Origin: Lentzea guizhouensis
GTDB taxonomy: Bacteria > Actinomycetota > Actinomycetes > Mycobacteriales > Pseudonocardiaceae
Reading direction: 5' to 3'
Length of the DNA stretch: 64,000 bases
NCBI RefSeq assembly: GCF_001701025.1
Contig: NZ_CP016793.1
Location: forward strand, 7,254,001 to 7,318,000
The notes below the pieces were generated by a model. That model did not search any database and had not been told where the DNA came from. It worked only from the letters and a program-made list of their open reading frames with translations. Positions 18,401 through 31,900 of this stretch are shown here, in pieces (positions within the stretch are counted from its first letter, which is position 1; each line of letters begins with the position of its first letter). The position numbers and the translations under genes are program-made.

Positions 18401-21400
18401 CGGCTCGCTGGACCTGTCCATCGAGTACAACACCGACCTGTGGGACGCCACCACGATCCGGCGGATGGCCGGTCACCTCCGGGTCCTGCTGGACGGCGTC
18501 ACCCCCGGCGTGCGGCTGAGTGAACTCCCGCTGCTCGGCCAGCGGGAACGCCACCAGGTGCTGGAAGCGTTCAACGACACCGGCCGGCACGAACCGGCCA
18601 CGATCACCGCCCTCTTCGCCGACCAGGTCCGGCGCACCCCGCACGCCGAGGCCGTCGTCGCCGACGGCACGTCGCTGACCTACTCCGAGCTGGACACCCG
18701 CGCCAACCGCCTGGCGCACCACCTGCTGCGGCACGGGCTGCGCCCCGAACAGCCGGTGGCGGTGCTGCTGGGCCGCTCGCTCGACCTCGTCATCGCCGAA
18801 CTGGCCGTGGTGAAGGCGGGCGGCGCGTACGTCCCGCTCGACACCAGGGCTCCCGCCGAGCGGCTGGCCGTTCTGCTGTCGGGCAGCGGTGCCGCCGTCG
18901 TGCTCACCGACCAGACCTGGCTGGCGACCGCGCAGGAGGCGCACGACGGTCACGTCGTCGTGCTGGGCACCGAGGACGGGCCGGCGTCCGCACCGGACGT
19001 GGTCGTGCACCCGGACCAGCTCGCCTACGTCATGCACACCTCGGGCTCCACCGGTGTGCCCAAGGGCGTCGCAGTGCGGCACCGCGACGTCACCGACCTC
19101 GTGCGCGACCGGCGGTTCGCGGGCGGCGCGCACAACCGGGTCCTGTTGCACTCCGCCCCCGCGTTCGACGCCACCACCTACGAGCTGTGGGTGCCGCTGC
19201 TGAACGGCGGCACCGTCGTGGTCGCCCCGGCAGAGGACCTGGACGCCGACCGGCTGCGCGACCTGGTCACCGCGCACCGCCTCACCGGCCTGTGGCTGAC
19301 CGCCGGCCTGTTCCGGGTCATCGCGCAGGACGACCCCGAGTGCCTCACCGGGTTGCGCGAGGTGTGGACCGGTGGTGACGTCGTACCCGCACCGGCGGTC
19401 CGACGGGTGCTGCGCGCATGCCCCGGCATCGCCGTGGTCGACGGCTACGGCCCCACCGAGACGACCACCTTCGCCACCTCGCACCGCATGGCCGACGCCG
19501 ACGCGGTCGACGACGTGGTGCCCATCGGCCGTCCCCTGGACGGCATGCGGCTGCGCGTGCTCGACGACAGCCTGACGCCCACGCCGATCGGTGTGCCGGG
19601 CGAGCTGTTCATCGCGGGGTCCGGTCTGGCGCGCGGGTACGCGGGCCGGCCGGGGCTGACCGCGTCCCGGTTCGTCGCCGACCCGTTCGGCGCGCCGGGG
19701 GAGCGGATGTACCGCACCGGCGACCTGGTGCGGTGGCGCTCCGACGGCACGGTCGAGTTCGTCGGCCGCACCGACGACCAGGTCAAGATCCGCGGGTTCC
19801 GGGTCGAGCCGGGCGAGGTCGACACCGCCCTGTCCGCGCACCCCGCCGTCGCCCAGGCGGTGACGGTCGTGCGCGTCGACGACACCGGCCGCAAGCGGCT
19901 CATCACCTACCTGACCGCCGTCGGCACCGCGCCCGACGTGGCCGCGCTGCGGGAGTTCCTCGGCCGCACGCTCCCCGACTACCTCGTGCCGTCCGCCTTC
20001 GTCGTCCTGGACGCCCTGCCGCTCAACGCGAGCGGCAAGGTCGACCGGCACGCGCTGCCGGAACCGGTGTGGGCCACCGCGACCGGCACGCACGTCGCGC
20101 CCGCCGACGGACCGGAGGCCGTGCTGGCCGGGATCTGGGCGCAGCTGCTCGGCGTCGACCGCGTCGGCGCCGGCGACAACTTCTTCGAGCTGGGCGGCGA
20201 CTCCATCCTCAGCATCCAGGTCGTGTCGCGGGCCCGGCAGGCCGGGCTCGCGCTCAGCCCCGGCGACCTCTTCCGGCACCCCACGGTGGCGGCGCTCGCG
20301 GCCGTGGCCGCGGTGGCTGGGCCTGCCCAGGCCGACCAGGGCCGGGTGGCGGGGGACCTGCCGCTCACGCCGGTGCAGCGGTGGTTGTTCGCCACGAACC
20401 CCGGCCACCCCGAGCACTTCAACCAGGTGCTGACGGCGGAACTGGCCTCCGATGTGGACGTCGACGCACTCCGCACGGCGCTGACCGCGTTGGTGGAGCA
20501 CCACGACGCGTTGCGGATGCGGTTCGAGCGCACGGAGTCCGGCTGGCGGCAGCACAACGCGCCGGTCGAACCCGCCGAGCTGCTCACCACCAGCCCCTGT
20601 CCGGGGTTCGACCTCACGACCGGACCGCTGCTGCACGCCGAGCTGCAGAACTCGGTGCTGCGCCTGACCATCCACCACCTCGTCGTCGACGGCGTGTCGT
20701 GGCGCGTCCTGCTGGAGGACCTGGTCACGGCCTACGACCAGGCGGCACGCGGCGAGCCCGTCCGGCTGGCCGCCAAGACCACGTCGTTCAAGGACTGGTC
20801 CCACCGGCTCGCCCGGCACACCGCCGACGGCGGCTTCGACGACGAACGCGACCACTGGGCCGCCACAACCGACGCGGACCCGTCCCTGCCGGTCGACCAC
20901 GACGGCCCCAACACCGCCGGGTCCACCAGGGCCGTCTCGGTCCGGCTCGACGCGGAGACCACCAGGGCACTGCTGCAGGACGTGCCCGGCGCCTACCGCA
21001 CGCAGGTCAACGACGTGCTGCTGAGCGCTCTCGGCCGGGTGCTGGCCGACTGGACCGGCCGCACGCGGGTGCCGGTGGACCTGGAGGGCCACGGCCGCGA
21101 GGACGTGCTCGACGGCGTCGACCTCTCCCGCACGGTCGGCTGGTTCACCTCGATCTTCCCGGTCGCGCTCGACGTGCCCGGCGGTGACTGGGGAGTGGTC
21201 CTCAAGTCGGTCAAGGAACAGCTGCGCGCGGTGCCGCGCAGGGGAATCGGCCACGGCGCGCTGCACGAGCCCGGCACCGGCGGCCCGCAGATCAGCTTCA
21301 ACTACCTCGGCCGGCTCGACTGGTCTGCCGTCGAGGGCGGCGTGCTGAGGGCCGTGCGCGGCAGCCTGGAGCTCGACAGCGCACCGCAGGCCCCGCGCCC

Positions 21401-24400
21401 GCACCTGCTCGACGTCGTCGGCGCGGTCGAGCACGGCTGCCTCGACCTCACCTGGTACTTCAGCGACCGGGTGCACGACGAGGCGACCGTGCGCGGCCTG
21501 GCGGACGCGCTCGCCGCATCGTTGCGGGAGATCGTGGAGTACTGCGCCCGGCCGGGTTCCGGCGGCCGCACACCCTCGGACTTCCCGCTGGCCCGCCTGG
21601 ACCAGGCCGCGGTGGACCGGCTCGTCGGCGACGGCGTCGAGGACCTCTACCCGTTGACGCCGATGCAGGCGGGCATGGTCTTCCACGGCCTGGTCGACGG
21701 CGCGACCTCGGGCGCGTACTTCAACCAGGTCCGCTTCCGGCTCGCCGGCGTGACCGACCCGCGGGTGCTGGGCGCGGCCTGGCAACGCGTCGTGGACCGC
21801 AACGCCGTGCTGCGCAGCGAGGTCGTGTGGGACGGCCTCGCGGAACCGCTGCAGCGGGTGCGCTCGCACGTCACCCTCCCGATCACGTACCTCGACTGGA
21901 CCGGTCTCGACGAGGACGAGGAGCTCCGCGCACTGCAGGAGAGCGACCGCGCGGCCGGGATGGACCTCACCACCGCGCCGCTGATGCGCGTCGCGATCGC
22001 CCGCCTCTCGCCCGACGAGGTGCTGGTGCTGTGGACGTTCCACCACGTCCTGCTCGACGGGTGGAGCGCGGCCCAGCTGTTCACCGAGGTCTGTGAACAC
22101 CACGCCGCCATCACCCGCGGCACCGCCGGGCCCGCCACCGCCCGCCCGGCGTTCCGCGAGTACCTGCACTGGCTCGACCGGCAGGACGGCGAGCAGGCCG
22201 AGCGGTACTGGCGGCGGGTGCTCGACGGCTTCGACGAGACCACCCCGCTGCCGTTCGACCGCCGCCCGGTCGACGCGCACCGCGCCCAGTCCGGCGGCAC
22301 CGTCCGGTTCGAGCTGACCGCGGAGAGCACCGAACGGCTGCGCGAGGCGGCCCAGCGCCACGGCCTGACCGTGAACACCGTGGTGCAGGGGGCCTGGGCG
22401 GTGCTGCTGGCCCGCTACGCCGGCACGTCCGACGTCGTGTTCGGCACCACCGTGTCCGGCCGTCCGGCTGACCTGCCGGGCGTCGAGTCGACGGTCGGCA
22501 TGTTCATCAACACCGTGCCCACGAGGGTCGCCGTCGACCGCGGCCGCGACCAGCTGTCGTGGCTGCGGGAGCTGCAGGCCGACCAGGCGGAGGCGCGGCG
22601 GTTCGAGCACGTGCCCCTGTCGCGGCTGCGCGGGTGGAGCGCGCTGCCCGGCGGCGCCAACCTCTTCGACAGCATCCTCGTGTTCGAGAACTACCCGTTC
22701 GACGAGGACGCCATGGCCGCGCACGGCCTGCGGCTGCACGACGTGTCCGCGCACGAGCCCACCAACTACGCGCTCACCGTCGTGGTGTCGCCAGGACAAC
22801 GCCTCGTGGTCGAGCTCGACCACGACCCGGCGCTGTTCGACGAGGCCACCGTGCAGCGGCTCGGCGGGCACCTGCGGCTGCTCCTGGACGACCTGCTGGT
22901 GGACCCGGCCCAGCCGGTGCGCGAGCTGCGGCTGCTCGACGACGCCGAACGCCGGCAGGTGCTGGTGGAGTGGAACCCCACCGGCGCGGACTTCCCGGTG
23001 GGGACGCTGCCGCGGCTGTTCGCCGAGCAGGCCGCGCGCACCCCGGACGCCGTCGCGGTCACCTGCGAGGGCACGCACCTGACCTACGCCGAGCTGGACG
23101 CGCGTGCGAACCAGCTGGCGCACCTGCTGGTGGAACGGGGCGCGGGACCGGAGAAGTACGTCGCGCTGCGGCTGCCCCGGTCCACCGACCTGGTCGTGGC
23201 GGTGCTGGGCGTGCTGAAGTCCGGCGCCGCCTACCTGCCGATCGACCCGTCCTACCCGGAGGACCGGATCGCGGGCATGGTCGAGGACACCCGGCCGGTG
23301 ACCGTGCTGACGGAGCTGCCGGACGTGTCCGGCATGCCGTCCACCGCGCCGGACGTGGTGCTGCGGCCGGAGAACCCCGCGTACGTCATCTACACCTCCG
23401 GCTCCACCGGCAAGCCCAAGGGCGTCGTCGTGCCGCACGCCAACGTGGCCCGGCTGTTCTCCGCCACCGACGCCTGGTTCGGGTTCGGTGCCGACGACGT
23501 GTGGACCCTGTTCCACAGCTATGCCTTCGACTTCTCCGTCTGGGAGCTGTGGGGCCCGCTGCTGCACGGCGGCCGGCTCGTGGTCGTGCCGCACGAGGTG
23601 TCGCGCTCGCCGCGCGAGTTCGCCGACCTGCTGGCGCGGGAACGGGTCACGGTGCTCAACCAGACGCCGTCGGCGTTCTACCAGCTCATCGCCGAACAGC
23701 CGCAGGACCTCAGCCTGCGGTACGTCGTCTTCGGCGGTGAGGCGCTGGACGTGCGCAAGCTGGCGGCCTGGAACGGTCCCGGCGAGCTGATCAACATGTA
23801 CGGCATCACCGAGACCACCGTGCACGTCACGTGGACCCCCGCCGACGGCACCGTCGGCGAACCCATCCCGGACCTGCGGGTGTACGTCCTCGACGAGGAC
23901 CTGCGGCCTGTGCCGCCCGGTGTCGTCGGCGAGATGCACGTCGCCGGCGCGGGACTCGCGCGCGGCTACCTCAACCGGCCCGGCCTGACCGCGTCCCGGT
24001 TCGTCGCCGACCCGTTCGGCGCGCCCGGATCGCGCATGTACCGCACGGGCGACCTGGCGCGGTGGAAGGACGGCCGGCTCGACTACCTCGGCCGCGCCGA
24101 CCACCAGGTCAAGATCCGCGGGTTCCGCATCGAGCTCGGGGAGGTCGAGGCCGCGCTCGAAGCGCACGAGGACGTGACCGCGGCCGCGGCCGACGTCCGC
24201 GAGCACGCCGGGCGCAACGTCATCGTCGGGTACGTCGTCGGCGGTCATGGCGCCGACCTGCGCGCGTTCCTGGCGCGGACCCTGCCCGACCACATGGTGC
24301 CGTCGGCGTTCGTGCACCTGGACCGGCTTCCGCTGACCGGCAACGGGAAGCTCGACCGCAAGGCGCTGCCGGCGCCGGAGTGGGAGACGACCGGTGCCCG

Positions 24401-27400
24401 GCACGTCGAACCGCGCACCGAGCCCGAGCGCGTGCTCGCCGGCATCTGGGCGCAGGTGCTGGGGCTCGACCGGGTCGGCGTCGAGGACGACTTCTTCGAG
24501 CTGGGCGGTGACTCGATCATCAGCATCCAGGTCGTGTCGCGGGCCCGGCAGGCCGGGTACGGCCTGGCACCACGCGACCTGTTCAGCCACCCCACGGTGG
24601 CCGCGCTCGCCGCTGCGGTGCCCGCGGTCGCCGCCGAGGAGGCCGTGCCGCAGGGGCCGGCGGTCGGCGAGGTCCCGCTGACCCCGATCCAGCGCTGGTT
24701 CCTGGACGCCGAACCCCCGCATCCCGGGCACTTCGACCAGTCCGTCGTCGTCGAGTTCACCGACGAGGTGGACCAGGCGGCGTTGCGGAAGGGGTTGGCG
24801 GGTCTGGTGGAGCACCACGACGCACTGCGGATGCGGTTCGACCGCACCGGCTCCGGCTGGCAGCAGTACAACCCGCCGGCCGAGCCTGTCGACGTGCTGT
24901 CCGGAGTGGACGGCGGGTTCGACCTGGCGCGCGGACCGCTGCTGCGGGCCACGCTCACGTCCCGCACGCTCCGGCTCACCGCGCACCACCTGGTCGTCGA
25001 CGGGGTGTCGTGGCGGGTGTTGCTGGAGGACCTGGAGACCGCCTACCTGCAGGCCGCGCGCGGCGAGAAGATCGCGCTGGGAGCGCGGACCACGTCGTTC
25101 CGGGACTGGGCGCTGCGGCTGGCCGAGTACACCGCGGCCGGCGGGTTCGACGACGAGGCTGACCACTGGGCGGGCGTCACCGGTGACCCGAGCGTGCCCG
25201 TCGACCGCGACGGCGTCGGCACGACCGGTTCGGTGCGCGGTGTCACCGCCGAGCTGGACGCCGACCTGACCAGGGCGCTGCTGCAGGACGTGCCGGCCGT
25301 GTACCGCACGCAGGTCAACGACGTGCTGCTGAGCGCGTTGGGCCGGGTGCTGGCCGGGTGGACGGGCCAGGACCGGGTGCTGGTGGACCTGGAGGGCCAC
25401 GGCCGTGACGGCGACTTCCTCGACGGCGTCGACCTGTCCCGCACGGTCGGTTGGTTCACGTCGGTGTTCCCGGTGGCGCTCGACGTGCCGGCCGGGGACT
25501 GGGGCGCGGTGCTGAAGGCGACCAAGGAACGGCTGCGCGCGGTGCCCCGGCGCGGCATCGGCCACGGCGCGCGGTACGGCGGCGTGCAGCCCGCGGTCGC
25601 GTTCAACTACCTCGGGCAGTTCGACGGCACCGCGGGCGGCACGGCGTTCCGCACGATCGGCGGGATCGGTGCCGACGCCGCACCCGACACGCCCCGGCAC
25701 CACCTGCTCGACGTCGTCGGCGCGGTGCAGGACAAACGGCTCCAGCTCACCTGGTACTACAGCGACGAGGTGCACGACGAGTCGACCGTGCGGGCGTTGG
25801 CCGAGGCGATGACGCTGGCGTTGCGGGAGATCGTGACGCACTGCGCCGAGCCGGGTGCGGGTGGCCGGACGCCGTCGGACTTCCCGTTGGCAGGCCTGGA
25901 CCAGGCCGCGGTGGACCGGATCGTCGGGGACGGCCGTGACGTCGAGGACGTCTACCCGCTGACGCCGATGCAGGCGGGCATGGTCTTCCACAGCCTGTCG
26001 CACGGCCACGAAGGCCTGTACACCGAACGGATCTCCTTCGTCCTCGACGGTGTCACGGACGTCGAGGCGCTGGACCGTGCGTGGCGCGAAGTGGTGGCCA
26101 GGACCCCGATCCTGCGCAGCCGCGTCGTGTGGGAGGGCGTCGACCGGCCGGTGCAGGTGGTGTGCCGCGAGGTCGGCCTGCCGAGCGACGACGGGGAGCT
26201 CGACCTGGGCACCGCGCCGTTGATGAGGCTGGTGCTGACGCGCGAGTCGGACACGGCCGTGCGGGTCGGGTGGACGTTCCACCACGTCCTGCTCGACGGG
26301 TGGAGCACGTTCCAGGTGCTCAGCGACGTGATCACCTGCTACGCCGCCTTCACCGCCGGACGCGAACCCGAGCTCCCGTCCCGCCGCCCGTTCGGCGACT
26401 ACCTGCGCTGGCTGTCCACCCAGGACCCGGCCGAGGCGGAAACCCACTGGCGGCAGGCGTTGCGCGGGTTCGACGCGCCCACGCCGCTGCCGCTCGACCG
26501 GCCCGCCGAACCGGGCCACGCCACCCGCTCGGCGGAGTGGACGACGATGACGCTGCCCGGTGCCGGGCTGCGCGACTTCGCCCAGCGCAACGGGTTGACG
26601 CTCAACGCCGTGGTGCAGGGCGCGTGGGCGTTGCTGCTGTCGCGCTACAGCGGCCAGACCGACGTGTGCTTCGGCTCCACCGTGTCCGGCCGCCCGGTCG
26701 ACCTGACCGGCGCGGACGCCATCACCGGCATGTTCATCAACACGCTGCCCGTGCGCACAGCGATCGCGGAGGACGAGCCGGTCGCGGTGTGGCTGCGGCG
26801 GCTGCAGGCGGACCAGGCCGAGGCCCGGCGGTTCGAGCACGTGTCGCTCGCGGACCTGCAGGCGTGGAGCGGCACCGAGCTGTTCAGCAGCATCGTGGTG
26901 TTCGAGAACTACCCGGTCGACGAGGTCGCGACCCACGGCGTGACCGTGCGCGACCTGGACGCCGTGGAGACGACCAACTACCCGCTCAGCGTGGGCGTCC
27001 GTCCCGGCGCGGAGCTGGAGTTCCGGCTGAGCTACGACCCGGCGCTGTTCGACGCCGGCACGGTCGAGCGGGTCGCGGGCCACCTGGCGACGGCGTTGCT
27101 CGGCCTGGTCGCCGATCCCGGGCGGGCGGTGGGCGAGGTCGACGTCCTCGGCGACGCCGAGCGGCGGCTCGTCCTCCCGGAACGGGTCAAGGCCGGCGTC
27201 CCGGACCTGACCGTCGCGGAGATCTTCGCCGCTCAGGTGGACCAGGCTCCCGACGTGGTGGCCGTGGTCGCGGGTGGCACGTCGCTCACCTACGCCGAAC
27301 TGGACGCTCGCGCGAACCGGTTGGCACAGCGGCTGATCGCGCTCGGTGTGCGGCCGGAGGAACGCGTCGGGCTGCTGCTCCGCCGATCGGCCGACGTGGT

Positions 27401-28976
27401 GGTCGCGGTGCTCGCCGTGCTCAAGGCGGGTGGCGCGTACCTGCCGCTGGACAGCCGGGCTCCGGTGGAACGCCAACGGCTGGTGCTGGAGCAGGCCGGC
27501 ACCCAGGTGCTGATCACCGACTCGGACGTCGTGCTGTTCGACGGGCACGTCGTGGTGCCCGACGGTGAGGAGGCGTCCGAACGGCCCGCGGTCGCCGCGC
27601 ACCCGGACGGACTCGCCTACGTGGAGTTCACCTCCGGCTCCACCGGCACGCCGAAGGGTGTCGCCGTGCGGCACCGCGACGTCGTGGCGCTGGCACTGGA
27701 CTCGCGGTTCGACGGACCCGCCCACCGCACGGTGCTCGTGCACTCGCCGCTGGCGTTCGACGCGTCCACCTACGAGCTGTGGGTGCCGCTGCTGCGCGGC
27801 GGCAGCGTGGTCGTCGCGCCGCCGGAGGACCTCGACGCGGCGGTGCTGCGCGAGCTGATCGAGTCCCACGGTGTGACGGCGCTGTGGCTGACCGCGGGCC
27901 TGTTCCGCGTGCTGGCGCAGGACTCGCCGGGCTGCCTTGCAGGCGTGCACGAGGTGTGGACCGGCGGCGACGTCGTGCCCGCCACGGCGGTCCGCCGGGT
28001 GATGGCGGCCTGTCCCGGCCTGGTGGTGGTCGACGGGTACGGACCGACCGAGACCACGACGTTCGCGACCGCGCACCGGATGACCGGCCAGCACGACGTG
28101 CCGGACACCGTGCCGATCGGGTCCGCGCTCGACGGCATGTCCACCTACGTGCTCGACGACCGGCTGCGCCCGGTGCCGCTCGGCGTGCCGGGCGAGCTGT
28201 ACCTCGCGGGTGCCGGTCTGGCCCGCGGGTACCTCGACCGGCCAGGGCTCACGGCCTCGCGGTTCGTGGCCTGCCCGTTCGGTGTGCCGGGGGAGCGGAT
28301 GTACCGCACCGGCGACGTCGTGCGGTGGCTGCCCGGTGGCGCGCTGGAGTTCGCCGGCCGGGCCGACGACCAGGTGAAGCTGCGCGGGTTCCGGATCGAG
28401 CTCGGTGAGGTCGAGGCGGTCCTGGGGCGTCATCCCGGCGTGGGCGGGCTGGTCGTGGTGGTCCGCGAGGACGACCTCGGCGGCAAGCAGCTCGTGGCCT
28501 ACCTGGTGCCCACCGACCCCGCTCGTGCGCCGGAACCGGCGGACGTGGCGGCGTTCGCGGGGCGGACCCTGCCCGACTACATGGTGCCGGCGGTGTTCGT
28601 CGTGCTCGACGCGTTGCCGTTGAGCGCCAACGGGAAGGTCGACCGGGCCGCGTTGCCCGAGCCGTCGCTGACCGCGTCCGCCGCGCCGTACGTGGCGCCC
28701 AGGACCGACACCGAACAGGTGATCGCCGAGATCTGGACCGAGGTGCTGGGCGTGGACCGCGTCGGTGCCGAGGACGACTTCATCGCACTCGGCGGTGACT
28801 CCATGCGCAGCCTGCTCGTCACGTCCCGCTGCCGCGGCGCCTTCGACGTGCCGCTGACCCCGCACGACGTCCTCACCGCCGGCACGGTCGCCGACCTGGC
28901 GCGGCTGGTCGAGGAGAAGATCCTGCTCGAGCTCGAACGAGTCGCCCTCGATGACGGCGCACCCCAGGAACTGTGA
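15402..28976 (+). CDS. NRPS 1: modules 1-4 (A-PCP, C-A-PCP-E, C-A-PCP-E, C-A-PCP)
   Basis: 4524 residues from ATG 15402 (AGAGG upstream). Order: A1 about 20-510, PCP1 LGGDSI near 556; C2 605-1045 (HHIVTDG, LCL type), A2 to 1550, PCP2 near 1600, E2 1650-2075 (HHLVVDG, EGHGRE, FNYLG); C3 2080-2520 (HHVLLDG, DCL type), A3 to 3000, PCP3, E3 3090-3510; C4 (DCL), A4 3935-4420, PCP4 LGGDSM near 4465. It starts with adenylation and has no lipid-loading domain, so residue 1 keeps a free amine. Pocket residues (GrsA positions 235-517) read by eye: A1 DAYFWGVTFK (Ile-like), A2 and A4 DAYWWGGTFK (Val), A3 DFWNVGMVHK (Thr). Predicted segment: Ile/Val, D-Val, D-Thr, Val. No release domain; the chain passes to NRPS 2. 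Confidence 0.95.
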   Translation: MTLPDTVPATTPVGGPFRADQRDTVAGLFAEQVRRTPAAVAVVADDGEHTYAELDARSDRLAGSLTRLGVRPEQPVGVLVERSTELVVGLLAVLKAGGAYVPLDARAPDERMATVLGEAGVSVLLTDDTWKGVAERVHGGHVLLVTDEGEGAPNALVHPDNLAYVVFTSGSTGVPKGVAARHRDVVDLVRDKRFTGGAHDRVLVHSPMAFDASTYELWVPLLNGGTAVIAPPGDVDGQVLRKAINEHGVTGLFVTSGLFRVLAQDDPACLAGLGEVWTGGDVVPAAAVRRVLQACPGTTVVDVYGPTETTTFATSHPLPDLRAVPDVLPIGTALDGMRLHVLDDELELVPDGETGELFIAGTGLARGYLHRPGLTADRFLADPFGAPGDRMYRTGDLVRWTPEGTVDFVGRVDEQVKIRGFRVETAEIEAVLAKHPDVVQAAVQAQVDHNGVKRLVAYVVSTAAPSDDELRAFLLRSLPDYMVPSAFVVLDRLPLNSNGKVDRKALPAPDWDLDRRTEHVAPRTSAERAIARAWAEVFGVDPDRVGAHDDFLSLGGDSIQALRVVSRLRTALDVPLSTRDLMDARTVAGLADLLADRLPITADDRITTVPHDGVLPLSPAQQRLWLQHELDPTATDYNTGVALRLRGPLDLDALRTALNGLAARHETMRTTFTEVDGHGVQVVAAHATVPLRVEDLSAAADQDDALDRLCAEELTTPFDLSTGPLVRAVLAELAEDDHVLLLDQHHIVTDGWSVRVQVDDLLELYRSALRRTAPELTPLPIRYGDFAAWQSRRVEDPAVAGQLDHWRHVLAGLEPLDLPTDRPRPAQRTTAGAVHREALPGELVQHLTEVSRNSGTTLFTTLAAAVQLLLARYTGRRDVAVGTASAGRGRPELDDLVGFFVNTLVLRSTVDPEVSFGQFLADVKDTVLDAFAHDEIPFDRLVDELRPDRDPSRTPLVQALVVLQQEMVRPTTVDALVVEEHHLPRPRARFELLVEFWPRDGSLDLSIEYNTDLWDATTIRRMAGHLRVLLDGVTPGVRLSELPLLGQRERHQVLEAFNDTGRHEPATITALFADQVRRTPHAEAVVADGTSLTYSELDTRANRLAHHLLRHGLRPEQPVAVLLGRSLDLVIAELAVVKAGGAYVPLDTRAPAERLAVLLSGSGAAVVLTDQTWLATAQEAHDGHVVVLGTEDGPASAPDVVVHPDQLAYVMHTSGSTGVPKGVAVRHRDVTDLVRDRRFAGGAHNRVLLHSAPAFDATTYELWVPLLNGGTVVVAPAEDLDADRLRDLVTAHRLTGLWLTAGLFRVIAQDDPECLTGLREVWTGGDVVPAPAVRRVLRACPGIAVVDGYGPTETTTFATSHRMADADAVDDVVPIGRPLDGMRLRVLDDSLTPTPIGVPGELFIAGSGLARGYAGRPGLTASRFVADPFGAPGERMYRTGDLVRWRSDGTVEFVGRTDDQVKIRGFRVEPGEVDTALSAHPAVAQAVTVVRVDDTGRKRLITYLTAVGTAPDVAALREFLGRTLPDYLVPSAFVVLDALPLNASGKVDRHALPEPVWATATGTHVAPADGPEAVLAGIWAQLLGVDRVGAGDNFFELGGDSILSIQVVSRARQAGLALSPGDLFRHPTVAALAAVAAVAGPAQADQGRVAGDLPLTPVQRWLFATNPGHPEHFNQVLTAELASDVDVDALRTALTALVEHHDALRMRFERTESGWRQHNAPVEPAELLTTSPCPGFDLTTGPLLHAELQNSVLRLTIHHLVVDGVSWRVLLEDLVTAYDQAARGEPVRLAAKTTSFKDWSHRLARHTADGGFDDERDHWAATTDADPSLPVDHDGPNTAGSTRAVSVRLDAETTRALLQDVPGAYRTQVNDVLLSALGRVLADWTGRTRVPVDLEGHGREDVLDGVDLSRTVGWFTSIFPVALDVPGGDWGVVLKSVKEQLRAVPRRGIGHGALHEPGTGGPQISFNYLGRLDWSAVEGGVLRAVRGSLELDSAPQAPRPHLLDVVGAVEHGCLDLTWYFSDRVHDEATVRGLADALAASLREIVEYCARPGSGGRTPSDFPLARLDQAAVDRLVGDGVEDLYPLTPMQAGMVFHGLVDGATSGAYFNQVRFRLAGVTDPRVLGAAWQRVVDRNAVLRSEVVWDGLAEPLQRVRSHVTLPITYLDWTGLDEDEELRALQESDRAAGMDLTTAPLMRVAIARLSPDEVLVLWTFHHVLLDGWSAAQLFTEVCEHHAAITRGTAGPATARPAFREYLHWLDRQDGEQAERYWRRVLDGFDETTPLPFDRRPVDAHRAQSGGTVRFELTAESTERLREAAQRHGLTVNTVVQGAWAVLLARYAGTSDVVFGTTVSGRPADLPGVESTVGMFINTVPTRVAVDRGRDQLSWLRELQADQAEARRFEHVPLSRLRGWSALPGGANLFDSILVFENYPFDEDAMAAHGLRLHDVSAHEPTNYALTVVVSPGQRLVVELDHDPALFDEATVQRLGGHLRLLLDDLLVDPAQPVRELRLLDDAERRQVLVEWNPTGADFPVGTLPRLFAEQAARTPDAVAVTCEGTHLTYAELDARANQLAHLLVERGAGPEKYVALRLPRSTDLVVAVLGVLKSGAAYLPIDPSYPEDRIAGMVEDTRPVTVLTELPDVSGMPSTAPDVVLRPENPAYVIYTSGSTGKPKGVVVPHANVARLFSATDAWFGFGADDVWTLFHSYAFDFSVWELWGPLLHGGRLVVVPHEVSRSPREFADLLARERVTVLNQTPSAFYQLIAEQPQDLSLRYVVFGGEALDVRKLAAWNGPGELINMYGITETTVHVTWTPADGTVGEPIPDLRVYVLDEDLRPVPPGVVGEMHVAGAGLARGYLNRPGLTASRFVADPFGAPGSRMYRTGDLARWKDGRLDYLGRADHQVKIRGFRIELGEVEAALEAHEDVTAAAADVREHAGRNVIVGYVVGGHGADLRAFLARTLPDHMVPSAFVHLDRLPLTGNGKLDRKALPAPEWETTGARHVEPRTEPERVLAGIWAQVLGLDRVGVEDDFFELGGDSIISIQVVSRARQAGYGLAPRDLFSHPTVAALAAAVPAVAAEEAVPQGPAVGEVPLTPIQRWFLDAEPPHPGHFDQSVVVEFTDEVDQAALRKGLAGLVEHHDALRMRFDRTGSGWQQYNPPAEPVDVLSGVDGGFDLARGPLLRATLTSRTLRLTAHHLVVDGVSWRVLLEDLETAYLQAARGEKIALGARTTSFRDWALRLAEYTAAGGFDDEADHWAGVTGDPSVPVDRDGVGTTGSVRGVTAELDADLTRALLQDVPAVYRTQVNDVLLSALGRVLAGWTGQDRVLVDLEGHGRDGDFLDGVDLSRTVGWFTSVFPVALDVPAGDWGAVLKATKERLRAVPRRGIGHGARYGGVQPAVAFNYLGQFDGTAGGTAFRTIGGIGADAAPDTPRHHLLDVVGAVQDKRLQLTWYYSDEVHDESTVRALAEAMTLALREIVTHCAEPGAGGRTPSDFPLAGLDQAAVDRIVGDGRDVEDVYPLTPMQAGMVFHSLSHGHEGLYTERISFVLDGVTDVEALDRAWREVVARTPILRSRVVWEGVDRPVQVVCREVGLPSDDGELDLGTAPLMRLVLTRESDTAVRVGWTFHHVLLDGWSTFQVLSDVITCYAAFTAGREPELPSRRPFGDYLRWLSTQDPAEAETHWRQALRGFDAPTPLPLDRPAEPGHATRSAEWTTMTLPGAGLRDFAQRNGLTLNAVVQGAWALLLSRYSGQTDVCFGSTVSGRPVDLTGADAITGMFINTLPVRTAIAEDEPVAVWLRRLQADQAEARRFEHVSLADLQAWSGTELFSSIVVFENYPVDEVATHGVTVRDLDAVETTNYPLSVGVRPGAELEFRLSYDPALFDAGTVERVAGHLATALLGLVADPGRAVGEVDVLGDAERRLVLPERVKAGVPDLTVAEIFAAQVDQAPDVVAVVAGGTSLTYAELDARANRLAQRLIALGVRPEERVGLLLRRSADVVVAVLAVLKAGGAYLPLDSRAPVERQRLVLEQAGTQVLITDSDVVLFDGHVVVPDGEEASERPAVAAHPDGLAYVEFTSGSTGTPKGVAVRHRDVVALALDSRFDGPAHRTVLVHSPLAFDASTYELWVPLLRGGSVVVAPPEDLDAAVLRELIESHGVTALWLTAGLFRVLAQDSPGCLAGVHEVWTGGDVVPATAVRRVMAACPGLVVVDGYGPTETTTFATAHRMTGQHDVPDTVPIGSALDGMSTYVLDDRLRPVPLGVPGELYLAGAGLARGYLDRPGLTASRFVACPFGVPGERMYRTGDVVRWLPGGALEFAGRADDQVKLRGFRIELGEVEAVLGRHPGVGGLVVVVREDDLGGKQLVAYLVPTDPARAPEPADVAAFAGRTLPDYMVPAVFVVLDALPLSANGKVDRAALPEPSLTASAAPYVAPRTDTEQVIAEIWTEVLGVDRVGAEDDFIALGGDSMRSLLVTSRCRGAFDVPLTPHDVLTAGTVADLARLVEEKILLELERVALDDGAPQEL

Positions 28977-28990
28977 GGAGACACCACATC

Positions 28991-31900
28991 ATGTCGTCGT
29001 CGATCGAGGACCGCATCGCCGCGCTGCCCCCGCACCTGCGCGAGCAGATGCGCCGCCGCCTCTCCGGCCGTTCCCAGCAGGCCGACGCCATCAGACCGGC
29101 TGACCGCTCCAAGCCGTTGCCACTGTCGTTCCCGCAGCAACGCCTGTGGTTCCTCGACAGCTTCCAGCCCGGAGGTTCGGGCTACAACAGCGCGCTGGCG
29201 CTGCGCCTGACCGGGAGCGTGGACGTGGCCGCGCTGACCGCGGCCCTGACCGGGCTGGTGGCGCGGCACGAGTCGCTGCGCACCACGCTCGACGAGGTCG
29301 ACGGGGTGGGCGTGCAGGTCGTGCACCCGCCGTTCGACCTCGCCCTGCCCGTGGCCCAGGCACAGGACGACCTGGACGAGCTGCTGGTCGAGGAGTACTC
29401 GCGTCCGTTCGACCTGCGGCAGGGACCGCTGGTGCGGGCACTGCTGGTGCGGCTGGCGCAGGACGAGCACGTGCTGCTGGTGACCGCGCACCACGTCGTC
29501 ACCGACGGCTGGTCGATGGGCGTGCTGACCGAGGAGCTGGGGGAGCTGTACGGCGCGGCCGTGGCCGGACGGGAGGCCGTTCTGCCCGCGTTGCCGCTGC
29601 AGTACGCCGACTTCGCCGCCTGGCAACGGGAACGGCTGTCCGGTGACGCGTTGCGCGGCCAGGTCGAGCACTGGACGCGGCGGTTGAGCGGCACCACGCC
29701 GCTGGAGCTGCCCACCGACCGGCCGCGGCCGCCGGTGCGCACCACGAACGGCGCCGTGCAGTCGTTCACCATCCCGGCCACGACCACCGCGGCGCTGCGG
29801 GCGCTCGCCCACGATCGCGGCACGATCCTGTTCTCGGTGCTGATGGCCGGGTGTCAGGCGCTGCTGGCCCGGTATGCCGGTCAGGACGACGTGGCCGTGG
29901 GCACCGTGACCACCGGCCGCGGCCGCCCCGGCCTGGAGCGGCTGGTCGGCTTCTTCGTCAACACCGTCGTGCTCAGGTCCACAGTGGACAGCAGGGTGTC
30001 CTTCGCCGAGTTCCTCGACCAGGTCAAGGAGAACGTCAAGGAGGCCTACGCCCACGACGAGGTGCCGCTGGAGCACGTGGTCGACGCCCTGCGCGTGGAG
30101 CGTGACGTCAGCCGCAACCCGTTGTTCGACGTGATGGTGCTGCTGCAGAACGCCGAGCGCACCCCGCCGACCCTGCCGGGCCTGGCGGTCGACCAGGTCG
30201 GGTTGTCCCGGCGGGACGCCATCTTCGACCTGACGATCGAGTTCCAGGAGCGGGACGGCCTGCTCGACGGTGTGGTGGAGTACAACACCGACCTGTTCGA
30301 CGCCACCACGATCGCCCGCCTCACCGACCACCTCGTGCGGTTGCTCGGCGGCGCGGCGGCCGATCCGCGGCGGCCGCTGGGTGAGCTGCCCTGGCTGTCG
30401 GAAGCGGAACGCGACCAGGTCCTGGTGGGGTGGAACGACGCCCACCGCGCACCGGTCGAGGACACGATCACCGGCCGGTTCGCCGAGCAGGCGCGCCGCA
30501 CGCCGGACGCGCCCGCGGTGGTCTTCGACGACGTGGTCCTCACCTATGCCGAGCTGGACGCCCAGGCCAACCGGCTCGCCGGCGAGCTGATCGGGCTCGG
30601 CGTGCGGCCGGAGGACCCGGTGGGGCTGCTCGTGGAGCGGTCCGCCGACCTGGTCGTCGCCGAGCTGGCGGTGCTCAAGGCCGGTGCGGCGTACGTGCCC
30701 CTCGACGGTCGCGCACCGGTCGAACGGACCCGGCGCGTGCTCGCCGACTCCGGGATCGCGGTGGTGCTCACCGATCCGCGCAACCGGGACGTGGTCACGT
30801 CCGTCCACACCGGACAGGTCGTGGTGCTCGACGGCGATCGGACCGGCGCCGCTGATCCCGCCGTCGTGGTGCATCCGGACCAGCTCGCGTATGTCATGCA
30901 CACTTCGGGGTCCACCGGCGTGCCCAAGGGTGTCGCCGTGCGGCACCGTGACGTCGTGGCGCTGGCGCTGGACTCGCGTTTCGCCACTGGCGCGCATGAC
31001 CGGGTGCTGCTGCACTCGCCGTCCGCGTTCGACGCCTCGACCTACGAGCTGTGGGTGCCGCTGCTGCGCGGTGGCCAGGTCGTGGTCGCGCGGCCGGGTG
31101 ACGTTGACGCCGATGCGATCAGGGACGCCGTCGCTCACGGTGTGACCGCGATCTGGCTGACCGCCGGACTCTTCCGGTTGGTCGCCCAGGAGGCACCGGA
31201 GGCGTTCGCCGGGCTGCGGGAGGTGTGGACCGGCGGTGACGTGGTGCCGGCGGCCGCCGTGCGCGGTGTGCTCGCCGCGTGCCCCGGCCTGACCGTGGTC
31301 GACGGCTACGGCCCGACCGAGACGACGACGTTCGCCACGTCGTTCCCGATGACGGACACCGTGCCCGACGTCATCCCGATCGGCCGGCCGCTGGACGGCA
31401 TGGCGGTCTACGTGCTCGACGAAGGCCTGCGCCCGGTGCCCGTCGGGGTGCCGGGAGAACTGTTCCTCGCGGGCGCCGGGGTGGCGCGCGGCTACCTCGG
31501 CCAGCCGGGCCTGACCGCCGAGCGGTTCCTGCCCGACCCGTTCGGCCCGCCCGGATCCCGCATGTACCGCACCGGCGACATCGGCCGCTGGCGCGCACAC
31601 GGCGTGGTGGAGTTCGTCGGCCGCACCGACGACCAGGTCAAGATCCGCGGCTTCCGGGTGGAGACAGGGGAGATCGACGCCCTGCTCGTGCGCCACCCCG
31701 AGGTCGCCCAGTCGATCACCGTCGCCCGCACCGACGACGGCCGCAAGCAGCTCGTCGCCTACCTCGTGCCCGCGGCGGGCACAGTTCCGGCGCACGCCGA
31801 GCTGCGCACGTGGCTCACCCGCGAGCTGCCCGACTACATGGTGCCCTCGGCGTTCGTGGTGCTGGACGCGCTTCCGTTGAGCGGCAACGGGAAGGTCGAC

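Noticed and set aside
17097..28865. Very long open frame on the minus strand opposite NRPS 1
   Set aside because: It is the antisense shadow of a GC-rich gene; the product is His/Arg/Val/Gly-rich with no domain, while the plus strand has complete NRPS motifs.
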